Assembly (NCBI GenBank): GCA_037833965.1
Contig: AP031353.1
Coordinates: 27,840,501-27,904,500, forward strand
Source of the DNA: Marchantia polymorpha subsp. ruderalis
Taxonomy: Eukaryota; Streptophyta; Marchantiopsida; Marchantiales; Marchantiaceae
DNA length: 64,000 nt
Direction: 5' to 3'
The notes under the pieces are model-generated. The model was not told where the DNA came from. It worked only from the letters and a program-made list of their open reading frames with translations, and ran no database searches. Positions 44,351-57,491 of this stretch are shown here, piece after piece; within the stretch, counting starts at the first letter, position 1, and each line of letters starts with the position of its first letter. Position numbers and translations under genes: made by a program.

Positions 44351-47300
44351 ATATACTATTATCTATTTTACTCAATTTTGAGTAATTAATACTTTCGTTA
44401 AAACTAATCAAAGATGTTTATTCATAAATTTGTTAGAATCTAAATTCGTGATGGGCTAAAATTTATTCATCATATATTTTGAAATTATGTATATAATAAA
44501 AACATGATGATTTGAATTAATTCGTATCTTCATGATTTTATTTTTATTTTAAAGTGTACACATACTGTAAATATTATCCAAAAAATCAATTTAATTATTT
44601 TTATCATAATCTAAAATGAAAAATAATAATTTTGAAATTTTATGAACAAAAAATTCAAAATTGACTAAATTTGGAATGTATATAGTTTTTACATCTAAAA
44701 ATTGCATTTGATAACTATCAAATAGAATTTTGAAATTGATTTAATATGAAGAAAACAAAATTAAAATTATATTTTTTTATTAAATTATAAATTATATATT
44801 TTAAATTTAAAAATTAAATTTAAAATATATATTAATCGAATTATAATCATAATCAAATTTTATACTTTTCAAAACATAAGAGCTTTAATCAAAATAAAAA
44901 AATTTGTGACAAAAATATATTTGTATGATACTTTTAAATTATATTTGATTGCTTTCATTTACTTGTTTCAAGAGAATCGTACTTGTTAGAAACAGTTCAA
45001 TTTATAATTATGAATCATGGATTTTTAAATAATTAGAAGGTACTTTTTATAATTATATGTTGCAGCACACTCTGTTTTTAAGTTTTAATTTTTTGATGAA
45101 AAATTTCAAAGCAATTATTATTAAACTCAATCAATATATATACAGTGTTCAAATTCATTGATGGTGATAATATATCACTTTTTTTATATCACCTTATTGA
45201 GTTATTGAAATATATTTAAACCTTTTAATGGATTTAAATTTTATTTTAATTAGACATTTTACTTAAAAATTTGATATAGAATCTTCAACTCAATTGTATT
45301 TACCTCAAAGTACTAGCTTTTAAGTAATTAGACTTTAGATACCTTGAATTCTCATTATTTTGATTCATGTATTGCTATGTTTTTAGTACAAATTGTAAAT
45401 TAAAATTGAATTAAAAAATCTACTTTCATCACATAGTTTTAATTCAAATTTAAACTGAAAATAAACTTATTGAACGTTTTAAATGTTCATTATATATAAA
45501 ACATAATATTTAGAGTAATTTTAGATCATCATATGATTATGAAACGAGTACAATTTATTTTATTATGTATGAATAGTAGTGTATCTATTTTGTGATGTTT
45601 CAATTTCAAGTATAGAAAGTTTATATTAACTTAACTATTGGATTAAACCATATTTAATCTAACTTAAGTTTGAGTTAGTTTCAATCTTAATACTACTTAG
45701 ATTTATAGTTTAGATTTAGAGGTTTTTTTTATGTTTTATAAGTAAAATAGTCAGTCACCCATTGCATTTAACATTTCGTAGATTTTCAATAATAATCTTG
45801 TTGGTTAAGGAGCTCAATCTTATAAATTTGTCAGCGTTATGCTTGTTACTTTTTTGAAAGTGGATTTTATGAATTATTGTGCATTCATGATACAATTGAT
45901 ATTCAAACAAGTACATAACAAACATCAAAGTAACATAATGACAATCTGAATACTAGTAGATTGACATTGTTGCTTGCAATGAGTGTCTACACAACAAGTT
46001 ATGTATAAAAGATAATGAACAAAGTTTAAAGATTATATAGCAAAGGAATTGTTTGCATGTGTTTTATGAACAATAAACACACGAGCTTGCAAATCATAAT
46101 TTACATCTAGTATGATGTAGGTGTAAGGCGATAGTAAGTTTGAAGATAAAATTTAACAAGTTTTGATTGACATCTGAAGTAGATTCAATTCAAGCGCATC
46201 ATTTATTTTTGTCCCTGGTGATTCACTTATGCAATAAACTTTTGATATTTACCTTACTAAGTTAGGTAATTATTAGAGACAATAATTTCTTTTGATCTCA
46301 AAAAATTGTGACCTCAGTCATTGATGCTTTTTTTATAAATTAAAATATGAGCTTCATAATTTGATCCACGTACGGAGTTCACGGACTTACAAAAAATATA
46401 TTAAAATAATGAATGGAATTTTTAATTTATTTGTTGAAATTTTGGATTTATATCTTGAATTTTTTGGCTCGCAAGGAAGAATGAATTTCATGTATGATAC
46501 ATCCAAGGTTAAGTTTGGAGTTGAAAGATTTTGATAAAAAATGACTATTCATTTCATCTCAATTAGAAAGTGAGGTATGATGTGCTTTCGATGTGTGAGT
46601 TAATGCTCATGAGATCTTCTTCTTAAGACAACAACTCATTTGGAAATTTGAGAATGACGATGTACAAGATTTTGCATACTTAAGAGCAAAATCAAAGAAG
46701 TTAACGTGATTACAAAGGACAAGTTGAGATAATACAAGGCGTAATGTCGCAGAAAACATTTTAACCAAGAGCCAAAATCTAGAGGTCAGAAAATTTTTTA
46801 ATCCAAACTATTGGGAACTAAAAAAATCTAGTGGCTCGCGGCAAAAAAATTTCAAGGATTGTCGTTAAGATTTCTAACTCTAACGCCGTGCTAAGGTAAA
46901 ATATTATAGCCACCCGCTTAGAAGCTAAAATCTTGATTCTTGATAGTTATTTAAGAGTCTTAGGTCCATATCAAAAAATAATTTGTTTGACACATGCTGA
47001 AATGTAATTTTTATCTCTAGAATTTGCTCACATTAATTCCAAAAGCAATGTAGAAATCTTGCAAATGATATATTTGAAAAAGTACATGTTAACGTCATAA
47101 CCTACAACTTCAACTATTTGGCAGAATGAGATGGTGACCATTAAATTGAGCAAAATATGATACAAAATAGCTGAGTATGATGTACGTGATGACTATTTGT
47201 TATGAAAAGTTAAGTGAAGAACAAGTTGAAGTTTATGAATCCAAAAATAACATTAAGGCAAAAACCTTCAACATAAAATACTCATGATTGAAAGTATCTT

Positions 47301-50300
47301 CAAAATCAGATTGTGAGCATAATCATACTACATGTGCAACCTTTGATTCATGTGCAATCACAAAAAGTTAGATGAGTATGACAATTTTATTATATTGTTT
47401 GATATCATTGATTGATGGTTTCATTGCAATAAATTATCCAACAAATTATATGCTTTCTTGATACTAATAAATTTCAAGATGAAATGATTAGACACAAAGA
47501 GTCAAGATCACATTGATAAATTTGATATTCTTGTTATTAATTTTTAAATTTTGGAACAAATATAAACAATGAAAAAATGATCTCACATCTATTGAGCTAA
47601 CTACTTACTTTCCACTAGTTTTGAGTATAAGACAATCTCTTGGTAGTGTCTTGTTGATCTATGATTTACAGCATAAAATGATGTTGAAATATCAAGTACT
47701 ATAACTTGCTTGAAGATGATTCATGATGCTAGAGATTTACACTCTATAATCTTTGAAAGTAATATTGATGATTTATGGATATTATATGGCTTGTTTTTAT
47801 CATATTTGATACGTTATATGATTTTTAAATGAATTTTCAATATTAATTGATTCAGATGTTTGATATCTGTTAATATTTAAATGTTTGATGGAGTCAAACG
47901 TATATTGATTGAAGTTATATTTGTATCTTATACAAGAAATAATTATATATCTTCTGGACTGTCAAATTTAAAATGTCTTAAATGGAGTCATAAGAATGAA
48001 GTGTTTGAATTGAAAATACATGATATTGATGTTGAGGAGTCACAAGCACAAAATTCTACGAGTATAGATTTTTATAAAATATAGATTTTGTTACATGTGA
48101 TGAAGAGAACTTTATGAAATCTTGAGTTGAGATGACATTTTAAGCTATAACACATGAGTAATAGATACATGACATTACATGATGGTAGTAGCTTGTTAAT
48201 TCTCATAGTAAAAATTCACTTAAAGTTTTGTGAACATTGCGTCATGGACAAGCATCATAGTACAAATTTTTGATGTTAGATTTCATAGTTAAAAAAAAAA
48301 TCTTGAATAAATACATAGTGATGTTTGTGAATACTTCATAAAAACCTCACTTTTTGAGATATTGTAGTACATATGTTTTATTGATGATTACCAAAGGTTT
48401 GTATGATTAATTTTTACATACATGTATAATTTTTTAGATAACTTTTATTTTGTAGAAATCCAAGTTGAAATTCAAATGAAAGAGAATATGAGGTATTTAC
48501 AAATGAATAATGACAACAAAATATACTTATGAGAAATTTTGAAGTTACTGAAGAGGAATAAAATATTTATTATCTCACAAATGTTTATATTTTACAACAA
48601 ATATCTTTTATCTGAAACATCTAAGAGTTTCAACGAAACAATAGTGGAGAAGATGGTCAGTTAGTTTAGTCAATCAAGTTTATCATATGAATTTTGACCT
48701 TAAGCTATCAATATTGTAACAATGTGATAAATCTTTATTCTTTCAATGCAATCAATTTGTTGACACCGTTTGAATTGAATCACAAATTATTTAGAGCCAA
48801 TCAAATAAATCATATGATTTTTTACCTAAAGCTATCATATTATAACAATTTGATAAATCTTCCTTTTTGAGTGCAATTAATTTTTGACATCATTTGAATT
48901 AAGTCACAAAAAATAAAAGTGATTATAGTTGTTTAATTTACTTTGATTTTATGTCAAATTGTCTTGTAACTTAGTAAAGTAATATAAAGCTCGATGTTAA
49001 TACTATTTCACATCCGAAAAGTGTCATGTTCTTAAATGTATAAATGTGAAGGTTTATAGACTTTAAAAGCAAGTAACATGTAAGATGATTATGTAAGGTG
49101 ATTTGTCAGTTTGTTTTTTGGTTTGAGTCTAAATCACCTAAAAAGTTTGAGATTTTTGAGGTTTTATGTACAAAAAAGTAAAACTCTTCATTCATTAATG
49201 CTATTGCAAATTATTTTTTTCATGATTATGTGATTAATGATGCAACAAAACGAGAAGCTTTGATTTAGGTGAAAAAAATTTTGGAGAACAATAATAGAAG
49301 AAGTAGGTTTCAGTATCTACATTCAATGATAGAAATAAAGTATAATTTTTGCTAGTAAATCATCAAATTGGATGACTCAAAATCTTATAAGATATAGATT
49401 ATGAATAAATCATACATTTTTGAAGATTTTGATATTGATATTGAGTTTGCTGATAACATTGAGTTATCTTATAAGTAGTAAAACCTTTTTTTTTATTGAA
49501 AAGCTTAAACTCTGTCGATAAGTTTGAGTGAAATGATGTTATGAAGCGTGATATATAGTAGTTGATGGATCATAAAATGTGAAAGATAGAGGTGCTTTCA
49601 TAGAAGCAGACATTGATTGATTGCAAATGGACGTATAAGCTGAAAGATAATTTAGTAGAAACAAGAGCGGAATCTTCAAAGTCAAGTTGATAGATAGAGT
49701 TATCACATAAGGGAATAGTGTGTATAAATAGTTGAATGAGTCATCTTTCCAATCATACATTTTGTAGATCTTCAATAAAAAAATTGTTCTTTTCATTGAC
49801 TTAGTATGGTAATGGAAAATTTTGTAGACATAATGCTTGTGAATTTCTTCGTTTGTGGATTTTATGTATTCCTTGTGCATTTGCTCTTATGTGGATTTTT
49901 TTGGTCAATTCATAAATTCAAAAAAGAAAAAAATACAATTTGAAAGACATATATTACACAAGGTTGTAATAAAAACAGATTACATATGAGAATGATACCA
50001 ATACATGAAAATAGAGAGTTAATTTCTATCCAATATGATTGTGTGTTATATTGAAAACTACTTTCCAATATTCTTCATGTGATTGTTTGTCTATACTTCA
50101 CATGTAAATTTGAATTTGGGATTATAATATCATATATGTATGAGTGAATTTTTGTATTACTTACATGTGCATCCAATTATTAGGTACCAAAATCTATAAT
50201 CATTTCAAGTGGAGAATGCTTATGTGAGAATTTTGATTGTAAAGTATGAATATAGTAGTACTTGTGTTAAATATCTACATGGCTACTAAAAGATTGTTCA

Positions 50301-50442
50301 AAGTACAGTGCTTACACTAAATCCATAAGTATAGAATATATATAAATATATAAATATAAATATAAATACATACATACATATATAAAAATGAAACAACTTG
50401 AGTTTCTACAGTAGCTCTGTATTCTTCATAAAATTCTTTGTT
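44351..50442. other. AT-rich intergenic desert
   Basis: Six kilobases of AT-rich DNA without a recognisable gene. The longest open frames (67 codons plus at 47881, 113 codons minus at 49539) have no domain. 46300-48100 is somewhat less extreme and may be old transposon debris, but no family motif could be read. Confidence 0.55.
48671..48924. repeat. Diverged tandem duplication, 127-bp unit
   Basis: CAATCAAGTTTATCATATGA at 48671 recurs as CAATCAAATAAATCATATGA at 48798. GCTATCAATATTGTAACAAT against GCTATCATATTATAACAATT, and a TTTGAATTGAATCACAAA-like end, follow in both copies. Confidence 0.85.
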
Positions 50443-50682
50443 CCATGACGATGAAGTCATCTTGAATTGTTTGACAAGGGTATGTTTTGTTTGTGATGGT
50501 TATTGTACTCTAATCTCACCGTAAGCTGCCATCTTCTCTCCCTCTCCTTTGGCACCATGACAATGAAGTCTGGTCTCATCTTGAATTATTTAACATGGGT
50601 ATGGTTTTGTTTGTGATGGTTATAGTTCCCTAATGTCACCATGCGTTGTGATTTTCTCTCCTTCTCCTTTCGCACGATAGTA
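50443..50682. repeat. Tandem duplication, 112-bp unit
   Basis: CCATGACGATGAAGTC at 50443 recurs as CCATGACAATGAAGTC at 50555. Both copies continue with CATCTTGAATT, TTTGTTTGTGATGGTTAT and a TTCTCTCC(C/T)TCTCCTTT end. Confidence 0.9.
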
Positions 50683-51444
50683 ACAAAAATTTGCAAACAG
50701 AAGCATTAAATTATTCTGGACAAACCTTTTCGATAGTGGTAAATATACATGATTTGTTAACGTGAGTAAAGGATCAACTCCAAATGTATTATGTTCTTCT
50801 TAAAATTTCAAAAGTTGATAGATAAATATTATGTGTAGCAGTAAATAAACTTGGATGTTAAGAAATATGGCAACAAGACTTGAGTGCCAGGTATGTTGCT
50901 GTATATACCAAGGGAGTAACTGGCAATGTCCTCCATCCGTGGCAATGATATGAATATTATTGTTAGAATGTGATTCCATCCTAGGGCTTACCCTTTTTCC
51001 ACTCCGGCCACTTCAACGAGATACTAACATGTTGCTGAATGTCAAGAGAGGTTTGACAGATGGAAACATGCGATAACAGGAAAAGTGGATAAGGAATTCT
51101 GATATTTGACTTTAATCACTGGGCAGCTGAAAATAGGAGAATCCAGCTGAAAGAGCTGGAAAGACAAAGGAGCAGACGGTCGTGAGGTGATGTGGTTTGG
51201 TGTGGTGTGAGGTGCTGTGCTGGTTATCCGTGATTGGTGTGAAAATGAATAATATACGTAGCTGCAGGATCGACGAGGAACGCAATGTGACATCAGTCCG
51301 AGGGAGAGAGGAGAAGAAAAACTCATTCCCTGGGTCTTGCTTCGACGCAAGTGTTCTCTCTCTTTTTTCTCTCTTTCTCGCCCCATCTTGCGTCTGTAAA
51401 CTACGCAAGCGCTGGAACCTCGACCGAACCGGGAAGGCGTTTCT
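50683..51444. other. Upstream flank of the CCCH gene
   Basis: AT-rich to about 51150, then rising G+C toward the gene. Open frames on both strands at 51040-51510 have no domain and overlap each other, so I treat them as chance within the promoter and leader. Confidence 0.5.
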
Positions 51445-51452
51445 TATAAAAT
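51445..51452 (+). promoter_or_regulatory. Candidate TATA box of the CCCH gene
   Basis: TTCTTATAAAATTTGCC lies about 258 bp before the start codon, which would leave a leader of roughly 225 bp. No other TATA-like site nearer the start was noticed. Confidence 0.35.
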
Positions 51453-51709
51453 TTGCCGAGTCTACGGCGTTTGATTGCCCTGTCATGTCAACGCACGACA
51501 GATGTCGCTGAGATGTAGCGAAGTCCGGCTTTGTATGGTCAGGTATTATCCGTATGTGTGATTTTTTCTCCTTCGAGAGGAAGACAGCACTTCGACGAAG
51601 AAAGTCGGGACCTGGGATCTCAAATCTGTCTGTTGTACATATGTAACCTAAGAAATCGAAGAGTGTATGTATGTATCAGATCGATTGACAGAATCGAGAA
51701 GAGAGGGGA

Positions 51710-54059
51710 ATGGACACAACTGCTGCTGCAGAGTTAGGAGGTGGAGTTGTCGAGGGAGGGGTCGGGTACTGGGATTCCGGAGTAGAAGCAGACGGAGGAT
51801 GGAATGACAAAGGGACGGCAGGTCAATCTGCAGCCTCGTGGGCAAACGGGGCTGAAGGAGGAGCGGGAGGGGGTCATGGCCGAGGGAGTCGACCTGCTGC
51901 AGAGAACGAGCCTCCTTTCAAAAGGATGAAGAATATGGGAGGGGCAGATGGAGCACCTTATGGACCCGGATCTGGAAACTTTAACAACAACGGTTCAGGT
52001 TCCAACGCTGGGCATGGTGGAAATGCCGGAGGCTTCGGTCCAGGCCCCGGAGGCAGCCCGAGCTTGAAAGGTTATGGATCAGGAGGAATAGGACCCTCCC
52101 CAGGGACTCCGAGTGGAGACTCTGTGGCAGGTTCCAGCCAAGGGCAGCAAGCTGGAGCGTCGAGAGGTAGAGGAATGGGGAGCATATTTTACAAGACTAA
52201 GTTGTGCAGCAGATTCAGGAACGGTAATTGTCCTTACAACACAAATTGTAATTTTGCGCATGGTATGGAAGAGCTTCGTAAACCACCTCCTGGCTGGGAA
52301 GATGTGGTTGCTGCCCAAGAGGGCGGAGGAGGAGGGGCTGCTGCCCCCTCTGCAGCTACTCAGCCGTCTGTCCAGGGTTCGAATGGAGGGAATGGAGAAC
52401 GAACGGGCGGTGTTGGAGCAGGAAGAGGAGGAGGAGGAGGAGGAGGAGGAGGAGGAGGGGGGAACGCAGTTGGAGACGGAGTAAATATCTCTGATATGCA
52501 AAGATTTCATAAGACTCGTCCTTGCAAGAAGTATTTCAGTGAACTGGGGTGCCCGTATGGAGATAGATGTAATTTTCTGCATGATGAGCAGACTCCACAA
52601 CCTAAGGTCCCGAGAGAAAGTGTAGTAATTACTGTGGCATCTAGTGCTGGTGCATCAGGGAGTGGTGGTGGTGGTGGTGTGGGAGGTGTAGCTGGAGGAA
52701 CCGCGAACCTACGGCCTCCAAACTGGAAAACCCGTTTGTGCAATAAGTGGGAAACCACGGGAAACTGTCCATTTGGGGACAAATGTCACTTTGCACACGG
52801 TACAGCAGGTTCGGCGACTTACTGTTTGCCTCATCGTGATGGTATCTTTTTAAACGTTCTCACTTGCGTGGTCAATTCCTTCATTTCCTGTTATCCCATG
52901 TGGTAAGCTATGTTTTTCAGGCTCTAGAGAATACCCACTCGAAAAGAAGGACCTACGATGATTTTCAGCTGTTTGCTCCTCTCTATATCGATTGGCATTT
53001 GGTCTTTGTGATTTAATTGATGTGGAATGTCACTTCTGAATCGATATAACTACTTGAATGCAAATGAAGCTATATGGATAGAAACTTGACTGGAAGCTCA
53101 GTCCTTGGGTTTTGAGTTTTAATTCTGAAGGTTTCATATCTACAACTTGTACGACCATAAGCTCTGGCTTTTTCCTGTATGCGTCGGGATTCTTGAGTCA
53201 AATGTCGACTGACCTCGGAGCGATGGATTTGTTTTTGCATCCCCTAGTTCGTTACCAACAGATTGATATAGGATTTGCTAAACTCTGAGATATTTTCTTC
53301 TTATAGACACCATTGTCTCAATAACCACGGTGTAGTTCATGAAGCCGAAAGATTCATGTAAAGCGCGTTCATTTCATTAACTAAGTCTTTATCATTAAAT
53401 CGTGCTTCTGTCGCCATGCAGAGCTGCAAAAATACGGTGGAGGTCCGTTTGACCCTACTGCCGAAATGGGTTCCGGAGTTCAAGTTGATAGCAAGTTCGT
53501 GTTGAACCAGTCCAGTAACTTTCTTGACGGCGATGATGTCTTCTTTTCATCTTTCGGCGATGGCTATGGTCAAGTAATGAACGTACGGCAATCAACCGCT
53601 GCATCTATACAGCAAAATTCGAGGCTGAACCAGGGGCCCGGAGTAGGATATAAGTCTCTGGGAGGCTGGAAAGGACCAACAGATAGAATCTCTACCATAT
53701 ACGGAGACTGGGTAGAGGATGAAGAGTGGGAACAATCACCAGTGCATGTTATCAAGTCTGCTCAGCAGCAAGTACAACCCAATCAAGCATATCAAGAGGC
53801 AGCTGACTATCCACAAAGTGAGATCGGTCCCACTAGGGACAGGGGAGGCTTGAGCACATCTTATGGTATGTACAGCAATGGCCAGGAAGTAACAGGCCAA
53901 AAGTCCAGTCTTAACCAAGGCAATGGGTTTACAAGTTCTTCAAGAGTTACACGGCTTCATGCTCAAGGTCTTCAGGGGGCTGATATGGCTTATGCTGCGC
54001 AGGAGCGTGGTTCTGACAATCATTACAATGGGACACAGGGCTGGGGAGGAGAGCTGTAA
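51710..54059 (+). CDS. CCCH-type zinc-finger protein with three fingers
   Basis: Tandem CCCH fingers bind single-stranded RNA, sometimes DNA, and such plant proteins regulate mRNA or transcription. Exon 1 is 51710-52808 and exon 2 is 53422-54059; the join (G|AG) makes Glu and gives [18 protein letters not shown], which is how plant relatives continue after the third finger. The product is 578 aa. Fingers: [20 protein letters not shown] then H (C-x7-C-x5-C-x3-H, near residue 160), [20 protein letters not shown] then H (near 270), [20 protein letters not shown] then H (near 345). The head and linkers are Gly/Ala/Ser-rich, with a long Gly run encoded by a GGA repeat at about 52420-52460. Intron 52809-53421 is 613 bp. 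The stop codon overlaps a perfect GTAAGT donor (54056); splicing to the AG at 54163-54164 would replace it with 12 residues ending at 54201. It may be related to Arabidopsis C3H12/C3H39, but I am not sure which. Confidence 0.9.
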
Positions 54060-54201
54060 GTGAAATTTTGTTTTTCTTTACACGACGGTCGTGGGCATCT
54101 TTCTGTAATCCCTCCCTACCCCTCAACTGCTTTGATTTACTGCTTTTAATCCTGGTTTTGGTAGGCCAGCTTCTTGGTCTACCTTCTTGATCAATATTTG
54201 A

Positions 54202-57200
54202 AGAGCTGTATATCAACTCAAAATGTGAGTTGAGGCAGTGTCACATGGTCGGAGCTAATCAAAGAGAAAAAGGTGAAGGCACAGAGGTGATTCGTGATGA
54301 TGGAGGTGTCTTGACTTGTCTCACACTGCACAGCAGTCTCCTCGTGGTGATCCTCAAGTTGTCGTTTACGTGCTGTCGTTGCTTGACATGTTACAGAGTG
54401 TCACATTGCGCAGCTATGATGTCATGATGGTCGTACATGTAGTGTATTTTAGGAGGCAGCATATTGAATCTACCAAGTCATGACAATTCTGGCATCGATA
54501 AAAGTTATCATCACGTGTATTAGGTGGGCGTTTTATCTCTCGATCTAGATTCTGCGGGACTAAAAGTTATCAGTCATTGAATCGTTGTCAACGATCCCTC
54601 GATCTTGTTTTCCTTGGTTCATGTAAATTCCCTCGCGGCGTTCTCAAGACTGGTTGGGATTTGCTTCTGGAAACCGCCAACATCTATTGACATATATCAA
54701 GGACTCGTAGCTGTTCAGCATGTCATTGTTCCAGAGAGCAGAAGCCCGTAAAGAAAATCCTGCACGATCGACAGAGTAGTATCTGAAGTATACGAACAAG
54801 AGTCTCCTGGCAGAACCTTTATACGTTTCAGGTTTCTAGGTATGATTGTGTTGGGCTGCTACAAAGGAGGAGCCACCACGAAGGTAAAGTTGATTACACC
54901 CTTGAAATGCCATCATGTGATCATCGTAAGCAGATCATTAAATTTCTGTGCCGGTGGCTTAATGATATCTTACACATAGATCACTGCCCCCGTATTGTTG
55001 TCACGGGTGTAATCTAGGCGTAGAGTCAGCACGAAAGGTGAAGTATAAAATTCTACGTTTCCAGTGTTGAATGTGTGCATTCTGTCATTTCCAGATCAGA
55101 TACTGCATTACGGAGGGGAACTCAGTGTGCTTTAAAAAATGTCGGAGCTGCCCGAGATTACTTACCAGACTTCAATATTTGAACTAGTTTATTGTGTGAG
55201 GTTACGGACTTCACATGTCTGCCTAGATGACAGCTTTGGTTGTCGAAGCCCCTATGTTTAAATGTTTATTTGACCTTCATAACGCCCTAGGACTCTGTTG
55301 TCTTAAAAAACGTGGAAATTGCCCAACTTGGATCTACATCAAGGCTCCACAAACGGCCTGACAAGGACAACGACGTTTTCTAAGGTGGTCAGATATGGAG
55401 GTCATCGCAGTGAAGCCCTATCATTTATGTGAAGTAGGGGCCGAGATTCTTCACCTCCACACTGTCGGCAGCATATCTGGCCGATTCGCTTTGACACTTG
55501 TTACCCAGCGGACAGCACCACCTCCAGGAGATTCCTTTTCTGCAATGGAGGTCTGCAACCTATTGAATCACACCGCCATGTACGCTTCTATTTTGGGAAA
55601 TAAGGTTTTGTCCACAAGAACTTTCTACCCCGAAGTGCATGCGGTATGATCCCTGGGACCATATACAGTACGACATCGACTTTACGACGCATTATGGTGT
55701 TGCCAGACTACATAACAACGAGGACCATGGACCATGCAGGCAACGCTAGCAAATATGAGAATTCAAGAAGCTCTCTCTGGACGTGGTACCCCCGCCTGAA
55801 TTGAAAGCAGCAGGGATCCAGTTCCTATCAACCAAGTTTCAAGGGATCCATCCCGACATAAGTTTACGGAACGGTGGTTACTCTAGTTGCATTATCACCA
55901 CAAAGTGGTGCGTGGTGTGGAGTCCAAGGAAAAAATCAGCCAATCGTATGTCAGGTCTACAAAGTAATAATGAGTTTTAAATACATTGGAGAGGTTATGT
56001 ACATTCACACAATATTTGGGCTCGAGTGTGTGAAGGATTGTTTGTGTTTCAGAACTCGGAACACTCTCTCATCGACATCGCGTAGGCGACATGATTGAGC
56101 AGCTTGGTGAAACCGGAAAGGGCTCCACTTGATTTTTTCAGGTGGCGAGAGAAGTGTTTCGACGTAATGGCTGATCCTGGACGACACATCGTCTATTGTG
56201 TCAATTTGACGGAAGACTGTAAAGGAACAACGGCCACGCAAGAATGCGCGATGACATATAATGGTAAGGCTTTACACTTCCCCTACTCCACATGAATACC
56301 GAAATGGATGAAAACACGTCGCAGTAATATGCGTATTTGATGATGACCGTAAGGCTTCAAGTTCCCGATGGTTTGGCATTGCAAACCGCAGCACTAGTCG
56401 GGCCTCAATACAAAGTACCTTTGGGTGTGTGATGTGGTACGAAAACAAATCATATCAATGAAAGCAGTAGAGAGACTTGGTAAAACAAACTTTAACAGTT
56501 CACTGTTCTCTGTGAGGACATGCTCACTGGCGTTTGCGCGACCAGCGACACTCCCCTCTCAAACTCTACACTATCTGTTCTATCAGATTCCTCATCGTCA
56601 GGCCTAAGAGACGACATCATGTCGTCGTCGATGAGGTTCAACACGTAGGAATTATAGCAAGGAAGAAGCAGACCGAGCGAGGGGTCATCTGCCGCCATGG
56701 ACGGGCCCACGATCTGGTTAAGCGAAGAAGTACGTCAGAGACTTGCGAAAGGAAAAAAATCTTAAAAAAAAAAACCGAAAATCTTTTAAAAATGAAAAAA
56801 TTTGGGAAGAAAGCTTGCCTTTGACAGTGCAGGGAAACCTCGAGCGCTAACCAGATTAACCATCGACAGCGTCTCATCGTGGTCACCGGGAAAATATTGG
56901 CCTTTACAAGGTCAAGACGATAAAGTACCAGGTCACCTGTTTTTGGTTATGGAGAGAATGGCCACTACAGCCGAAGAGAGAAGAAGGGCCCGGATCGGCC
57001 GACCGACGCTCCCGGTGCAGAACCTCATGGCAAATGCTTATCACAACGTTCTGCTCCGGTACTCAACGCCCGTGGCTCACGTCGACGTGTCTCATAGGAG
57101 CGCCCCGCGCACAAGCCTCGATCTCCTTCAGTCCGAGCCAGCACGCCGCTGATTGGCAGCCAAGGACCGTCGGTACTGAGAATGAACCAAGCTGAAAGAT

Positions 57201-57491
57201 GCATATCTTACAAACGCTCGAGGGGAGTTGTGCGGCCAACGGAGCAACAAGTGGGTTCTCGTACATTCATGAGATCTCCGTGCGTGCAGAAAGCGACAGG
57301 TGGGTCGTCTGGGCTGCTAGTGTCCACGCGAGCGTTACTGTGGGCTCCGTCCGTCGCTGCAATCCGTAGCCAACCAGGCGCGGGCGCAGAGGGAGAGATC
57401 TTCCGCTGAGCCGCTACTGCAATAGAGAGAGTGACGGAGGCGGAGCCAAGAAGAGCTTGCGCGCCCGAGAGGTGTTGCGAATTCCGGAGCC
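54202..57491. other. Intergenic between CCCH and ABC1K5-like genes
   Basis: Mixed base composition, no convincing exon. Open frames up to 116 codons (plus, 56802) have no domain. A ~55-bp segment near 55118-55175 (CTTTAAAAAATGTCGGAGCT, then GCCCGA) seems repeated, diverged, near 55289-55346 (CTTAAAAAACGTGGAAATTG, then CCCAAC). Decayed transposon or gene remnants are possible. The last ~150 bp should hold the ABC1K5 leader. Confidence 0.4.

Noticed and set aside
55395-57152. Open frames of 84-116 codons between the CCCH and ABC1K5-like genes
   Set aside because: No family resemblance and no flanking exon signals.
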